Shown: one piece after another, positions 11,669 to 23,704 of the stretch
How the letters are laid out: the number at the start of each line of letters is the position of its first letter
Position numbering within the stretch: the first letter of the stretch is position 1
Source: Cryptomeria japonica
Lineage: Eukaryota > Streptophyta > Pinopsida > Cupressales > Cupressaceae
Direction of reading: 5' to 3'
NCBI RefSeq assembly: GCF_030272615.1
Contig: NC_081410.1
Span: 501,854,442-501,918,441, forward strand
Length of the DNA: 64,000 bases
Program-made: the position numbers and the translations under genes
Notes under the pieces: model-generated
The model's database searches: none
Seen by the model: only the letters and a program-made list of their open reading frames with translations
What the model was told of the DNA's origin: nothing

Positions 11669-12528
11669 TGTAGACACCTAAAAATGTCTCATCAGTAACA
11701 TACAAATTAATCATCTTTATTAGTTAAATAATTCTTTAATTATTTAATTAAGCTAATTCTTATTCTTTTGAACTAATTCAATCATCAACTCAACATTAGT
11801 AATTATTATATTTTCTCATTAATCATTTATCCTTTTGTTTATATTAGTTAAATAATTTTAAATTAACACTTTTAATTAAATAATATTTATTATTTAATTA
11901 AATTAAATTTCTAACGATTAAATAATTTCTTTAAATTATTTAATTAACTAATTAATTCTTTACTAATTCAAATTCAAGAATTCATAAATCCCCAAATTCT
12001 AATTTAATCTAATTTCAAATAAATGTTCATTTCATTTGATGATTTCAAAAATCCAAATTTAAATCAAATGCATCTAAAATTTGAATTTAAAGCTAATTTC
12101 CTACAACACATGTCAAAATCCTAATTGACACTAACTTTCAGTCTAACTATCAATCACCTTTTTCTGACTAGGCAATCAATTCAGTCAACTTCCCAATCAA
12201 TTTGGTCATCTTCTTAGTTAACTCATCAATTATCTATTTGGAACATACTCATCTATTTAATCAATCCAATTAACTCGTCAATCAAATGAGTTTAACTCTC
12301 AATCAATTCTATCTGAACTGATCTCATTTGCTGATCTGTTCTATTCTGAAATGCATCTCAACCATTCATTTTCTCCACTTGAAATCTATAAATTGAGCTT
12401 CATTCTCCCATTATCAATAATCACGATCTTTAAATTCTTGTGTTATATTTCAAGTTAACAAGCGCGACTTAGAGAGCCAGCATATCACAAGAAAGAGAAG
12501 GACAATTGAAGTGACTTGTGTCACTACA
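11669..12528 (+). repeat. Probable Gypsy-like LTR (TGTAGACACC...CACTACA)
   Basis: This AT-rich block begins TGTAGACACCTAAAAATG after a purine-rich TATTGGGAGCTAAGG and ends in TG...CA form at CACTACA. A block with a very similar start (TGTAGACATCTAAAAATG) stands at 42177. The flanking five bases (AAGGT and ATAGG) do not match, so either the right end is misplaced or the copy is truncated or recombined. The upstream 250 bp (11419-11668) hold nothing I recognise. Confidence 0.45.
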
Positions 12529-12789
12529 ATAGGGAGTTTTTGATTGAATTTATCTATAACCTTATTGTTTTGATTGCATGCTTTCATTGATATAATGGAA
12601 TTTGTTAATTAGATAGGATTCTTGATTTCCTTTTAATCTGATTTGCAATGATGAATTTTCTTGTAAAACAAAGGTTTATGACTGTTTCTCTATCAAAATT
12701 CAAGATGGTTCTTTACTCGTTCTAAACGAAGACTCTATAATTGTTTTTAGCTCTGTAGTGGAAGAAGGATATATTGAGTCAAGAATTGA
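12529..12789. other. No recognised feature
   Basis: AT-rich DNA between the LTR-like block and the readable LINE relic. It may be decayed LINE sequence; no motif is visible. Confidence 0.5.
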
Positions 12790-14010
12790 AGTAAAGAGTG
12801 GTTCATTTTAGATACAAGCAAGATTCTCTTATTTGGGCTCCTTCTCAGTTTGGGAGCTATTTAGTCAAGAAATGATATGTTATTATTAGTAAACAAGTTC
12901 ATAACTAGAATTTGAGATTTTATTACTTTTGTTGGATTGGGGTAGGACTCCCAAAAGTTGGCTCTTTTTCTTGGTTGGCCCTTAAATGTAAAATCCTCAC
13001 TAGTTATAGATTTTCCTCTCTTGGTATAACTCAAATATTTAATTGTGTATTGTGTGATAAAGAAGGGGAAAAAAAGGATCGTTTGCTTCTCAACTATGAT
13101 TTCACATATGAATGTTGGACTTGGCTTCTTAAAAAAATGAATTGGTTTACCCCCTCCATTTGAAATTAACATTGGTATTTTATTCTTGACCCATGCTATA
13201 TAGAGAATCATTATTTGCACTCCTATGAAAAATAACTCTCTCTATTTTGATTTGGAACATTTGGGAGGAGAGGAATAGGAAAATTTTAGAAAGGAATCCA
13301 ACAAAGTGGATAGTGTCATAGGTAACTTCAAGAGAACTCAATTTCATGATCAGTAAGAGCCTACACCATTAAGAATAAAACAAAATATTTGTTCTTTTCA
13401 TCCTAGGATAGTTGCATTTTTTTAGAATAACAAGACATTTAGTTACCTTTCAAGGTAAGCCTCATCAACAATATCATCAAGAAGGTAAATAGGAAACAAA
13501 TTAGATGGAAGCTACCAAAGAATGACTTCTATAAAATTATTTTTGATGGTGATTCAAATGGCAATCTAGTGATTTTAGGTTTGGGGAGTGTTTTGATAGA
13601 CCATAAGGGCAAAATTCTTATTGTAGGAGTGACCTGAATACCAGATGACTAAAACAATATGGCTGAAGCTTTAGCATTACTATTTGAGTTGAGATTAGCA
13701 TGCGGGATTTGGGTCAAAAATATTATTATTGATTGGGATTCATTATATACTATTACTTCCTTCAAAATATTTGAAAATCCAAATTGCAAAATCTAGTATA
13801 TTTTGTAGGAGAAATGGAGTCTCTTATAGAAATTTAATAAATTTCATATCACCCACTGATATAGATGAGAAAATAAGGTTGTCGATACATTGGCAAATAA
13901 AGGATGTTGAATTAAAGAGGGAGAGATTTAATTTAAGAAAAGTGTCAAGAATGACATTGACATTTGATTCACATGACATGATGATATCATAGTATAATTA
14001 TTTTTTATGT
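12790..14010 (+). pseudogene. LINE relic: RT C-terminal zinc-finger (zf-RVT) and RNase H
   Basis: Read across frameshifts and stops, the plus strand shows the 3' half of a plant non-LTR ORF2. A DSLIWAPSQFGSYLVKK-type segment lies at about 12822-12872. The zf-RVT domain (KVGSFSWLALKCKIL ... CVLCDKEG ... LLLNYDF) covers about 12950-13130, then an IWEERNRKI segment. An RNase H-like region follows (FDGDSNGN, GKILIVG, NNMAEALALLFELRLACG) at about 13530-13710, ending with VDTLANKG near 13880. RNase H would remove template RNA during target-primed reverse transcription. The copy is inactive. No poly(A) tail or target duplication was found. Confidence 0.8.
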
Positions 14011-15080
14011 GTGTGTTTATTGTGCAAATCAGGCAGTGTTATGAACTCATTATTCTCTTTGTAAACATTTGCAATGCTCCTTTAAGAAGACATAATGGCT
14101 CGGGTCAAATAAGGACCATCTTGGATTGTCATAAAAATAGATGTAAGGGTATCACTTCATGCTTAGTACAAGGGAATTGCTTCATGTTGGTATAGTAACA
14201 ACTTGAAGTCATCATGCATAAAAATGTTAAGATCTAGTGAATGTTTTATCATTCTTTCTTAAAGCCACATGTTTGATTTGATAAATACAATTGGTTTTTG
14301 TGATTTATGATTCACAAGGTAGGTTGAAGTTTTGTTTATAAAGTTGAATGGATCTTGTAGATTTTCTTATTGATTCTTCTTAATCTCTGCCTTGGTGGTG
14401 AATACAATTCTTAGGTTGGAGTGTGGAGTGTCAATTCCTAGACAAAGAGGTGCACTATGTTGCAGATGGAGTACAAACTATTAAATAGAAGGTTTTCCAT
14501 CCTATTCAGTGGTTGAGAATTTCCAATATTTGGGCCACTCACAAAGGACAATTTGAAGAGGATTTTCATCTAGGACTATCTTAAGGTAGAGAAAGACATT
14601 AGAACAATAATTGGGGAAGAATTGTAGTGTCCAAAGTGCCTTGGAGCACTCTTCCACCTTAGGTGGTATCTATTTTTCTTTCTAATTGTTATGATTTGTT
14701 GCTTCAAATTGCTACTCAACTTGTGAAATAAGAGTTTATTTCTAGCGAGGACTTAGACAAGGTAGTTAGAAAATATGATCTCTATGAGGGTATTGCATGG
14801 ATTGGAGGGCTTTTTCCTAGAAATTACCTTAAGAAAAAATTAGAGTATGTGAATGTTTTAATTAATAAAAGTGGGATAGGCCTATACGATTACTTAACTG
14901 TAGAGTGACACCAAGAGTGCATGAGGGATGCACAACCAGTGAAAAAACCCCCTACCAAACACAACACAAACCTAATAGGGAAAATAGAGAGCCAACACCT
15001 AAACTAAAAAACTAGCATATAGAAAAAAAATGAGACCATAAAAAACTGAGACAATTGGCCAGCACAAACACAAATTGATG
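14011..15080. other. No recognised gene; unassigned repeat-like DNA
   Basis: About 1 kb with many stops. The stretch 14430-14830 is less AT-rich than its surroundings and may be decayed coding DNA, but I cannot name a domain. Confidence 0.5.
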
Positions 15081-15125
15081 GTCTATTGATTGGGGGTATC
15101 CTTGTCCTACCAATCTTGGCATAGA

Positions 15126-15962
15126 CTAAGAACTATTAGAAAAAGGATTTTTTTTACTCAAACCAATCCCAGAACTAGAGGAGACCAGCGCAGAGTGACG
15201 GGTGGCCTTAACCATCGAAGTGGTGGGGCCAAAGCTTGTGGCCAAGGAATCCATGTATCTTCTTTTTTTCACCTTTCTCCTTTCCATCTCATCATGGATA
15301 TCCAATAGGGATGCATTATGCTTGCTAGCCACATATCTGCAAATGCAATTGAGCTCCCCAATTTTCTTTTGAAGGGCCTCCTAGATGTTTTTGACCTCTT
15401 CTAGCTCATGCTTGCTACCCGCATTCTTGATCTTGGAGTCCATGTAAGTAATCTTTCCACCCACCGTATCCATTTTCCCCATAATGTCCAAAAGGTCATT
15501 AGCAGTTTTCCAAACTCTGTCATCATCCAACTCATCAACCCAAGTGTTGGCCTTGGCCTCAACCTCGGTCATCACCTCTAGCTAATTGACCTTCTTGATG
15601 GCCTCATTTATTTGCACAAAGAGCCATTTAATCAACTCTTCTTGTCTTTGAGGGTCTTCATGCAGGTCCTTCACAATTTTTGCTGGAGCTAAAGTGGTGA
15701 TTTGATGGTTTGAATTACCAGGGAAGGGAAGGTTTAGAGAGGGAGGGCTAGGGTTTCTTTCTCTTTTAATAGGGGACCAATCCGACCCCGAGGTATCCAA
15801 GGAGTTCAAATCCTCTGAGGATAGTGACTCGGATCTAGAATCAACAATCTTGCTAACCACATCTTGTTACATCTCAAACTAGACACTCACATCTTGATCT
15901 TTTTTGGTAGTAGCAATGGCCCTAGATTTGGCCATTCTAGCAAGGTTCTTCCTAGTGGGCAT
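15126..15962 (-). pseudogene. Broken lysine-rich ORF, probable retroelement ORF1/gag-like
   Basis: On the minus strand one frame runs from ATG 15962-15960 to a stop at 15126-15128 (278 codons), broken by four stops and no frameshift. It begins MPTRKNLARMAKSRAI, a basic start. A serine-rich acidic stretch follows (SRSESLSSEDLNSL), then a charged, probably helical part (EVEAKANTWVDELDDDRVWK; HDEMERRKVKKRR). No CCHC knuckle, RRM or RT motif is seen. The absence of frameshifts suggests quite recent loss of function. Upstream (15963-16500, minus strand) are further short open stretches in other frames. It may be the first ORF of a LINE or another retroelement, or a host gene fragment; I do not recognise the family. 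Confidence 0.5.
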
Positions 15963-16503
15963 TTTAGAACCCAAGTGAGTTTCCCTGAATTAGTGGGAAT
16001 AACAATAAGGTCAACAAGTAGATTGGGATCATAGTTAGACCCATCCATAATGGAAGGGATCCCACTAGAGGGGGATAAAGCCATGTGGAAGTTATACATT
16101 CTCCAGATGAGACCCTCATGGAGAGGGGTTTACCTTTTTCTATGGATTTGCAAATAGATCGAGACAAAGAAGACATAATCTAGAAGAGAAATGTGTGAAG
16201 GTTTATGTTGTGATATATATTTATTTAGAGACAAATAGATGCAAATTCCTTGAGAATAAGTTGGGCCTCTTTGCAGATGTGTTGCCCTCCTCCATGGTGT
16301 CTTGATTCTGTACAATTTTTTATGCCCTTCACCAACTTTTGTTTTACAAGGCACACTATTTTAAGAGAATTTTTCTTTTTCTTAACGAGATAGTGTGGGT
16401 GGGGGTACAAGTATTCTAGGTAGTGCTCTGCTCCAAAGATGTTGAAGTTAAAGGTTCTTGTAATGAAGAAGTAGATGAGGGCGAAAATTCCCCTTAGTAT
16501 CAC

Positions 16504-16854
16504 TTAGCGAAGATTGGTTTTTTGGCTTGATTTGTTTGGTTCTTTGTTGTAGATCTGTAAATTTGTACTTCATGATACATGATCATACTAGGATGTATTT
16601 TGATCCATGTTTCGGGGGTTGGTTTCAAATTTCACTAGTCTTTTCTCCTTGTATATGGTTGATGTCAGGACTGGGTTCTTTGTTGGTCTTCGAACAAGAA
16701 TATGCTTGTAGTGTTTCTTAGGTCATATATGTTCTTTTTGGTCTTGCAATCCATATATATGACTACCATTGTAAATATCTTTATATGTAATAGTCTTTAT
16801 GTTTTAATATATATTTCAGATTTATCACCTTTTATCCTAAATAATTTTTTTTTT
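16504..16854. other. No recognised feature
   Basis: AT-rich DNA leading into the duplicated unit; nothing supportable. Confidence 0.5.
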
Positions 16855-17895
16855 TAATAACAATATAACATATATTCAAATTTTACATGTATAATTATCA
16901 AACTTACTATTCATAATTTATTTATAAAAATATGTAATATTGATAACATCAAATTAAGTAAAATTATCAACATTATTTATTCTATATTTATATATTTTTA
17001 CATAAATAATATACAATTAATTTATAATTAAAAAAAAAAAAAAAAATTAAATGTCTAAAAATCATACAAACTCATTTAATCTAGAACAAAATTTAGATAT
17101 CAAAATACTTTAATTTATATATAGAAACAACAACTCGGAAAAAGGTTTATTCAAATTTTCATTCATTTCTACTCAATCAATCTCAAACTTCAAACACCAT
17201 TTTCCTGAAGTTGAAGTAAGAATAAATTTTATTAATGTGATTCAAGCTTGAGAGCATATTTGTCCAGTTCATGTTCAATGAATGCCTATCCTCTCTTGAA
17301 TAAAAGAGGAATTTACAGCTATAGTCATTGGATAAAGATACATGAATGAGATGACCCAACAAGACAAACCGATAAGTGATATAAAAGCAGGGTTGAGTGA
17401 CAGAGGGCAAATGAGAAGAATATCTGCTTAAAGAAACAATACATGTTTCATTCGGTGTACACTTAAAAGTGACTCCAACTATATTTTTTTCCTTAATTAA
17501 TTTGATAAGCATTTACTCATAACTACCAAAAAAAAAACAATGTTTGATAGAACATGGCAATCATTGAAATTAGAAAAAAGAAAGCTTAATAGAACATGGC
17601 AATCATTGTAATGAAGAAAAACAAACTGAAAATAGTAGTGTAATAACTTAAGTCAATATAATAACTTGCACGTCACGCGGAGAGAGAATACGCGTTAGTC
17701 TTTCTGAAAGCAACACCGCCATGGAAGTTCAATAAAAAGCTTCATTAATATCGTTCTTCAACATTTATTGTTCTCCCTGGGAGCTCTCATTTCCTTTCTC
17801 TTTCATTTCTTCTCAGGTCTATACTATCTTTTTCTCCTTTTTTTTTTCCTCAGTTTGCTTTCTAGAATTGAAAGTCTTTTCATAGATTGGTTGTA

Positions 17896-18255
17896 ATGGG
17901 CAACAATTTGATCTGTGGATCCACAAAAGTCTATTCTGAAACAGACATTGATGAAGAGTTTCCTGTTATGAGTATAAAGGGAAGTACTAATTCACACTGT
18001 GAATTTTCAAATTCTTGGGAGGCGGTCCCTGTGGATAAGAAAATTCACAGTGTTAAGAGGGTCAAAATTACAATATCAAAAAATCAGCTGGAGGATTTGC
18101 TGTCACAGAATGTATCTACCCAAGATGTACTGCTGAAGCTTCTGAAACGTGGCGTTCAAAGTTTCCCAGGCAGGAAGGGTGAGAAAAAATATAATGATAG
18201 ATGGAGACCTGCACTAGAAAGTATTTTTGAAGGCGAAATGTTGGAACTGCGGTAA
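17896..18255 (+). CDS. PADRE/DUF4228-like ORF, copy 1 (3' end fused to Copia)
   Basis: A 119-codon ORF starting MGNNLICGSTKVY. An MGN start is typical of plant PADRE/DUF4228 proteins, where it can serve N-myristoylation. The C-terminal half carries the family-like block KRVKITISKNQLEDLL (residues about 55-70), then VLLKLL and RWRPALESI (about 104-112). The usual N-terminal core of the family is not evident, so the protein is short or partial. The last residues (MLELR) come from Copia sequence read out of frame: the Copia zinc-knuckle codons begin at 18239. Compared with copy 2 I count about 22 nucleotide differences, nearly all non-synonymous, which argues against strong purifying selection. 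It may be a truncated gene, a captured fragment or a live small gene. Confidence 0.5.
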   Translation: MGNNLICGSTKVYSETDIDEEFPVMSIKGSTNSHCEFSNSWEAVPVDKKIHSVKRVKITISKNQLEDLLSQNVSTQDVLLKLLKRGVQSFPGRKGEKKYNDRWRPALESIFEGEMLELR

Positions 18256-18488
18256 AATTGGAAAGAGAATAAGAAAAAGGATAAGACAGATTTTGATGAT
18301 GAGTTTGACAGATCTTTCTAAGACGAAGGTGATGCTTTTGTTGTTGCCTTGGGTAGACATGGTTGATAGATTTTAGTGTCTCTTTCCACATCACGTTACG
18401 TTGGGTTTGCTTATAAAAGATGAAGAATATGATGGTGGGAAGGTGCACATAGGAGATGAAAATTGGCCATGGTAGTCTGTTAATTCAC
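18239..18488 (+). pseudogene. Copia gag knuckle/protease fragment fused to PADRE-like ORF, copy 1
   Basis: In the frame shifted from the PADRE-like ORF, TGTTGGAACTGCGGTAAA reads CWNCGK, the start of the Copia zinc knuckle, as in element C (51477). Further on are the acidic linker, an EGDAFVVAL-type segment, a degraded protease active-site region (the IDF/SG neighbourhood near 18370) and YDGGKV.IGD. Several stops and indels are present. The fragment ends at about 18488. Confidence 0.75.
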
Positions 18489-18976
18489 TCTTGTTGCAGG
18501 AGCAGTTGTTATATATTCACTCGTGTTGCAATTTCCTCCGAAAGCTTAACTTTTTTCAGCTGGTGCAAAACTGGCGTGGATTGGGGAGTTTTTCGACTTC
18601 ACGAAGGAAGTCTACATTGGTTAGGACAAAAGATCATGGTGTTTTTGCTGTCTTTTTTGAAGCTCGTAAAGGAATCAAGCTGGTCAATTAGCTCTCATGG
18701 CATCGATGTTGAAGATCGTGAATTGCTCGTCTCTGCTCGCTGATGCTCTTGGCCCCAGATTGATCTTGATTTGGGTTCTGCAATGTTTCTAAAATTTTTG
18801 TGGTTTTTGGTCGGCTTAGCACTGTAATTCGTACAATGTATTAGTGTTCTCTTCCGCTCCTAGGCTTTGGGATGGCTTAAGCGCACTTGCTGGTTTGGGA
18901 TGTTTCTCGAAGACATCTTCTTTTGTAAATATCTTTTCTGAACTAATAAAATAATTTCCTTACCTATCAACAAAAA
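18489..18976 (+). mobile_element. Probable 3' fragment of a poly(A) retroposon
   Basis: This G/T-rich block breaks the homology between the two PADRE units. It ends CTAATAAAATAATTTCC followed within 15 bp by an A run (18970-18976), which looks like a polyadenylated transcript end of a LINE or LINE-mobilised RNA. I could not define a convincing target duplication. Short ORFs at 18456-18743 are not supported. Confidence 0.45.
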
Positions 18977-21900
18977 AATGGCTTCAATGAAATGAGTAAA
19001 CATCTGCTCTAGTTTTTGGATGGGAATAAGCTTTCCCATGGAGTCTCTATTAAAAGGACCAGTCCCAAATGAGAATTATGGGGGTAAGTTAAAAAGCCTA
19101 ACCCACAATGGGAAGTTGGGAAGAGAAGTTGATAGACTATTAGAATCTAGAAACCGAGGAATCAAACATAAATATGTTTTGTCACAAAACTAGGGACCAC
19201 TGGTCATTATAATATCTCCATCTATAGAGAAATTTCATACTATGAAGAACCATCCTTTAAAGGATAAAGCAAAATGGGGAAAAGCCTTTTTCATAAGGGG
19301 TTTCCGACATTGTTAAGAAATCATGCAGGCTAGAATTTATGGAATTTACAAGTCATTAGATTTTATCACTTGTCATTTAAGTCTACCACAAAACCTAATC
19401 TAATTTGATAATAAGATATCTATAAGAATTTTAAAGCATGAACCTAGGCCTATTGTTCCACCACCATCCTTCAAAATGAAGCTTGCAAGGGAAATAAAAT
19501 GCATGGTTAGGCTACAAGAATTAAGCATTTCCACGCTGATCATCACCATATTACAAACCTCTTTGTCATTTGAAAACTAAACATGCCACAACTAGATTAG
19601 TTTAAAGTGCTTGTCACTACAATGAAGGGGCCTTCAAATTCCATGGTATATTATCATTTGTATTAAAATATAATCAATACTAGGAGGAATTGGTGTCATT
19701 TCTAGTTCAATATATGACACCACAACTATTTTCCTTTTTGACAAAACAACCCTAGCCTAAATGCCATGTGTAGTGCTTGAATTAATGTGGATGCTCCTAT
19801 CTATTTAAATAATTACATCCTTGATTGACATTATACTCTCAATTGGAATCCTTGATGTGTTCTCCTAGTGGGAAGAGGAGTAGATAATCCATTCACATGG
19901 CATCAATGATAGAATACTATGTCAAACAAAGAGAAGGATTCACTAGAAGCCCAATTAGCACATGGTATATTACATGATATGATAATTCCTTAAATTCTAA
20001 CAAATTCTCACCATACTAGCATTGATCCTATACCTTATAGTCTTTTTTGGGGGGTCAGTAAATTTTGTGTAATTTTATTAATAATAAAAAAGTCTGCAAC
20101 TTCATACATTAACTTCGAAATATATATCTCAAAATCAGTAAACCCTAGCTTACCCTAAATGCCATGTGTAATAATAAACCTATTATAATTCCATTGAAAT
20201 TGGTTTATTATTTGAATTTAAATGAATGAATATCAAAATATATTTTAGAATTTAACATTATATTTGTATTGGTTATTTAGACTTCTCAAAATTATTTAAC
20301 TGTCATTTCAATACTTTTTATTCTATTTTAACAAATTTAATTTATCTTCACCCAATGAATTTCTATTCATATCTATAATGACTACATATTTAATTAGTAT
20401 AGAACATAATTCAATCCATTACCCTTTATAAACTTAATTGATTTTTTTTTAGTTTTTATTTTATTTTAATCCAAGTCAAATTTAAACATAATATATGAAT
20501 TAATTATTTCCATTTAACCACGTTTCTAGGATTACAAGTACATTCCATCATAATATTTTATTTTTCTTTTCTTTTTTTAACACCTTTTTAATGTTTACAA
20601 GTACATTTACAACTTTTGAAATATATGATCATACTTGTACAAGCAATAGATCTCAAACCAAATATCTTGAGATTTTTCTTTTAAAGATACATGTGGACCC
20701 ATATATTTGTTAAAAAGGAAATAAAGTTATAAATGAGAGTTGAACCTTGAATCTGCATTTGAAGAACCCAATGCCTTGGCAGAACCTTACCAAACATTTG
20801 AATGGTTGGCTAAAGCCTTATATGTAAAATTACCATCTAATATTTATTATTTGTAAGTATATTTTAAATAAATAAAATTAAAAAGTATTTATTAGTAATG
20901 TGACTAAAAAATATCTTATACTTATTATTTCAACTTTCATATGAATTTTTTTTTAATATATTATGATGCAAAAACATGCAATATGCATACAATAAGATAT
21001 TTGATAGAGTTGTGATTGTATCTAGATAGCCTCATACAATATTTTGACATCAAATTTACACTTGAAATTTTATTAATATAAAATATAACTTCATTTAATA
21101 ATATAAAAAATTACATGCATATGTACTCCAAACTTACATCTTATATTTTTCTATTGCAAAGGGCTAGCCTCACACCAATATTAGGTTCTACATTCACATC
21201 AAATTATAATTATTTTTCCCTTGCAAAATGTGAAAATTCATACTCTTGATATGAAAGTATCACCACATTTGAATCATCAATAAAAACACTTTAATATTGT
21301 AAGAGTTCTTATGAACTCTATTAATGTATTTCCACTGCACATTAGTTACCAATAAAATCCAAAATAAACAATCTAAAAAATATTTTTATTATATATCAAA
21401 AAAACAAAGCCTAACAATATTTTATTTCTATTATAAATATGTTATAAATCCCTACTATCTATAGTTCCCTCACAATTTGTGAACTCAACCCATTGAAAGA
21501 TCCATTTCTCTCATTTATTCTTATCCATCAATAATATTGGTCTCTCTTTTCTATTACCACTCACCAAGACAAACTCACATTTTATAGAAAGTAAGGGTGA
21601 GGCTAACTTCAACAAGCCAAGATGTTCATTTCATACCTATCAATCTTTAACTAGGCAAAGGAATCACTTAAGATGAACTATCAATACATAATTAATAAAT
21701 TGATATTGATATTTATATTAAATTACTAATTATTACATTACATACTTAAGATTATAAAATTACATATATTTATATTGTATATCTAATAAATTTTAATTAT
21801 TATAATAATACCATGTAATTATAATTATGTTTAGGGTAAAAGCACAAAGTTGTGTCACACTTTTATAAAGGAACTAGCCAATGTTGATTCAACTTTTTAA

Positions 21901-22026
21901 ATTGAATCAATAGAAAGTGAAATATATGTTTTTAATTTTGAAATGATGTAAACTAATATAATGCATATTTTTTTGTATATTTTATGTTTTTAATTTTTTA
22001 AAAAAATTAAAAAGTTATTTGAATAT
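18977..22026. other. No gene; repeats only
   Basis: Three kilobases of AT-rich DNA without coding signal. It contains a minus-strand retroposon-like tail (20042-20110; the complement ends AATAAAATTACAC ... CCCCCCAAAAAA) and one copy of a dispersed repeat (21180-21530) that recurs at 24975-25310. Confidence 0.6.
21180..21530 (+). repeat. Dispersed repeat, copy 1
   Basis: It aligns with 24975-25310 through shared blocks such as TATGAAAGTATCACCACATT and CAACCCATTGAAAGATC, with many substitutions. The class is unknown. Confidence 0.7.
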
Positions 22027-22988
22027 ACTTTTGTTGGAATCCAAGAACACTGAGAGGGGGTGTGAATCAATGTTATGTCGGAATGTTCAATTTTAACCTT
22101 GTTATAACATGCATTCACCAACCCGTAAACTGGTAAATATATAATTGAAAGAAGTAACGAAATCAATGAACCAATCACACAAATTAACACGATAACACAT
22201 AAATTTTATACATGGAAAACCTCAAAGAGGAAAAACTAGAGTGGGATTTATAACCCACAATATCAATTCACTGACCATATGAAGAGATATTACATAATAT
22301 GGGGGCTAGCACATGCAGGAAGGCTTAGTGCCTAAAGCACACTCCTACATGCAAAGGAGTCTCACTAACTATAGTCAATTTGAATAAAAAACATAAAACA
22401 TAACTCATTTAATGCATTTTCTATGCTTGATTAAGTTTCAGTTCAAGCTCTCACTATTCCAGTTTTGAAACCCTAAACCCTTACCGGAATAACCTTCGCT
22501 CTGTGAGTGCATGCAAAATCATCTACATATCATTAAAAATATTTACCTCTTACAAATGACCTCATATACATGATCTTCACAATACTGATCTAACCTCACA
22601 ATATCATTGTAATCCTCATATCTCAAAATGATCTAATAACTGACCTATATACCCTTACAGTCCTTGATGACTCATGCCGGCTTATGCTACAAAAATGATT
22701 ATACATGTTGGCTCATTACATATATACATAAATAACAAAATGAATTTTTGATTTTGGAATCCACCAATGATGTCAGCCTCCTATACTGGTATCCTACTTG
22801 ATAGTCATTATCATTGCCTGATCTACAAATCATGTTGTCCTTCAATCCTTCCTACCGGTGAAGATAGTTGTCGGTGCCAGTGAAGTAGTTGTCGGTGAAG
22901 TACCAAACCAAAGAATGAAGCCATAACATGTTGCCATCAATGACAACATATGAAACCAATCAAATGAGTGTCAATTGCCAATAACTTT
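22027..22988 (-). repeat. Solo LTR (Copia-type), target duplication ACTTT
   Basis: Between ACTTT at 22027-22031 and ACTTT at 22984-22988 lies a 952-bp LTR (22032-22983) read on the minus strand. It starts TATTGGCAATTGACAC (a TG to TA change in a TGTTGGC start) and ends GGATTCCAACA. It shares the inner signature GTGGG...CCCAC followed by TTTTTCC with the LTRs at 58526 and 60866. No internal region flanks it, so it is a solo LTR left by LTR-LTR recombination. ORFs within it are not supported. Confidence 0.85.
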
Positions 22989-23704
22989 CTTATAAAGTAA
23001 ACACTATAATTTAGTTGTTGATAAAATACTGAAAGTGAAGTTACACAATGCATCAAAATTTATATAGTAAACTTTACCTTTTTTTCTTCAAATTTTCTGT
23101 GTATATTTATAACTTGATACTATTGTGTGAAAATATATTTTTTTCTATTTTTAATGTATATATATTTTTCAATAAATTTGAAAAGTTGCATATACTAAAA
23201 TATAAATATTTCCAAATTCGGTGTCACCTTTTTTCTTAATTATTTATCCAAATTAGAAAAGAATTATATCATCTCAACATAGACTCTTTTCTCTAGGGCA
23301 CCATTTTTTTCAAAATTTTGAAATAAATTTAAGTATTTTTCCTTTACAAGATAATCGACCTTATATTTTAGTGCTAATGATCTACTTTCAAAAAAATAAA
23401 AAATAAAAATATAAAACTAATTAAAATATTAAAATATATATATTTTGGAAAAAAAATATTTGATTGGTAATTAGACCCAAAGTGGTATAAAATATACATT
23501 TAGTAGAAACTTCCAATTGGATAAGTTATCACCCATATCTAAGATAGCTATACTGAATCTCTATAGATCATATGGTTTACTAAAATTAATTTTTAGTCAG
23601 AACTACTTAAATTCACTTGTGTTGATAAGTTGGCCTGAAACGTGATATCGTTTTATGCTTATACCCTTTAAATAGTTTAATAATATCATTAGTAAAGTAT
23701 TATA
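22989..23704. other. No recognised feature
   Basis: Very AT-rich DNA. The 63-codon ORF at 23048-23239 is phenylalanine- and isoleucine-rich by composition and is not supported. Confidence 0.6.

Larger units (their letters stand above)
16855..18488 (+). repeat. Duplicated PADRE-Copia unit, copy 1
   Basis: This segment matches 43965-45572 in the same orientation. It covers about 1 kb upstream of the ORF, the ORF, and about 230 bp of Copia sequence fused to it. Similarity is highest around the ORF and weaker with indels upstream. Shared upstream signals include an ATATAAAAG-type box (near 17380 and 44435), a CACGTCACGCGG block (near 17670 and 44720) and a pyrimidine-rich leader just before the ATG. 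Similarity stops at about 18488, where an unrelated sequence begins. Confidence 0.9.

Noticed and set aside
12861-13220. 119-codon minus-strand ORF
   Set aside because: Antisense of the LINE zf-RVT relic, whose plus-strand motifs are clear.
17183-17512. 109-codon minus-strand ORF upstream of the PADRE-like ORF, partly conserved at 44248-44517
   Set aside because: The two copies differ by indels that change the frame and length, as expected for non-coding DNA.
23048-23239. 63-codon Phe/Ile-rich ORF
   Set aside because: AT-rich composition, no initiation context or motif.
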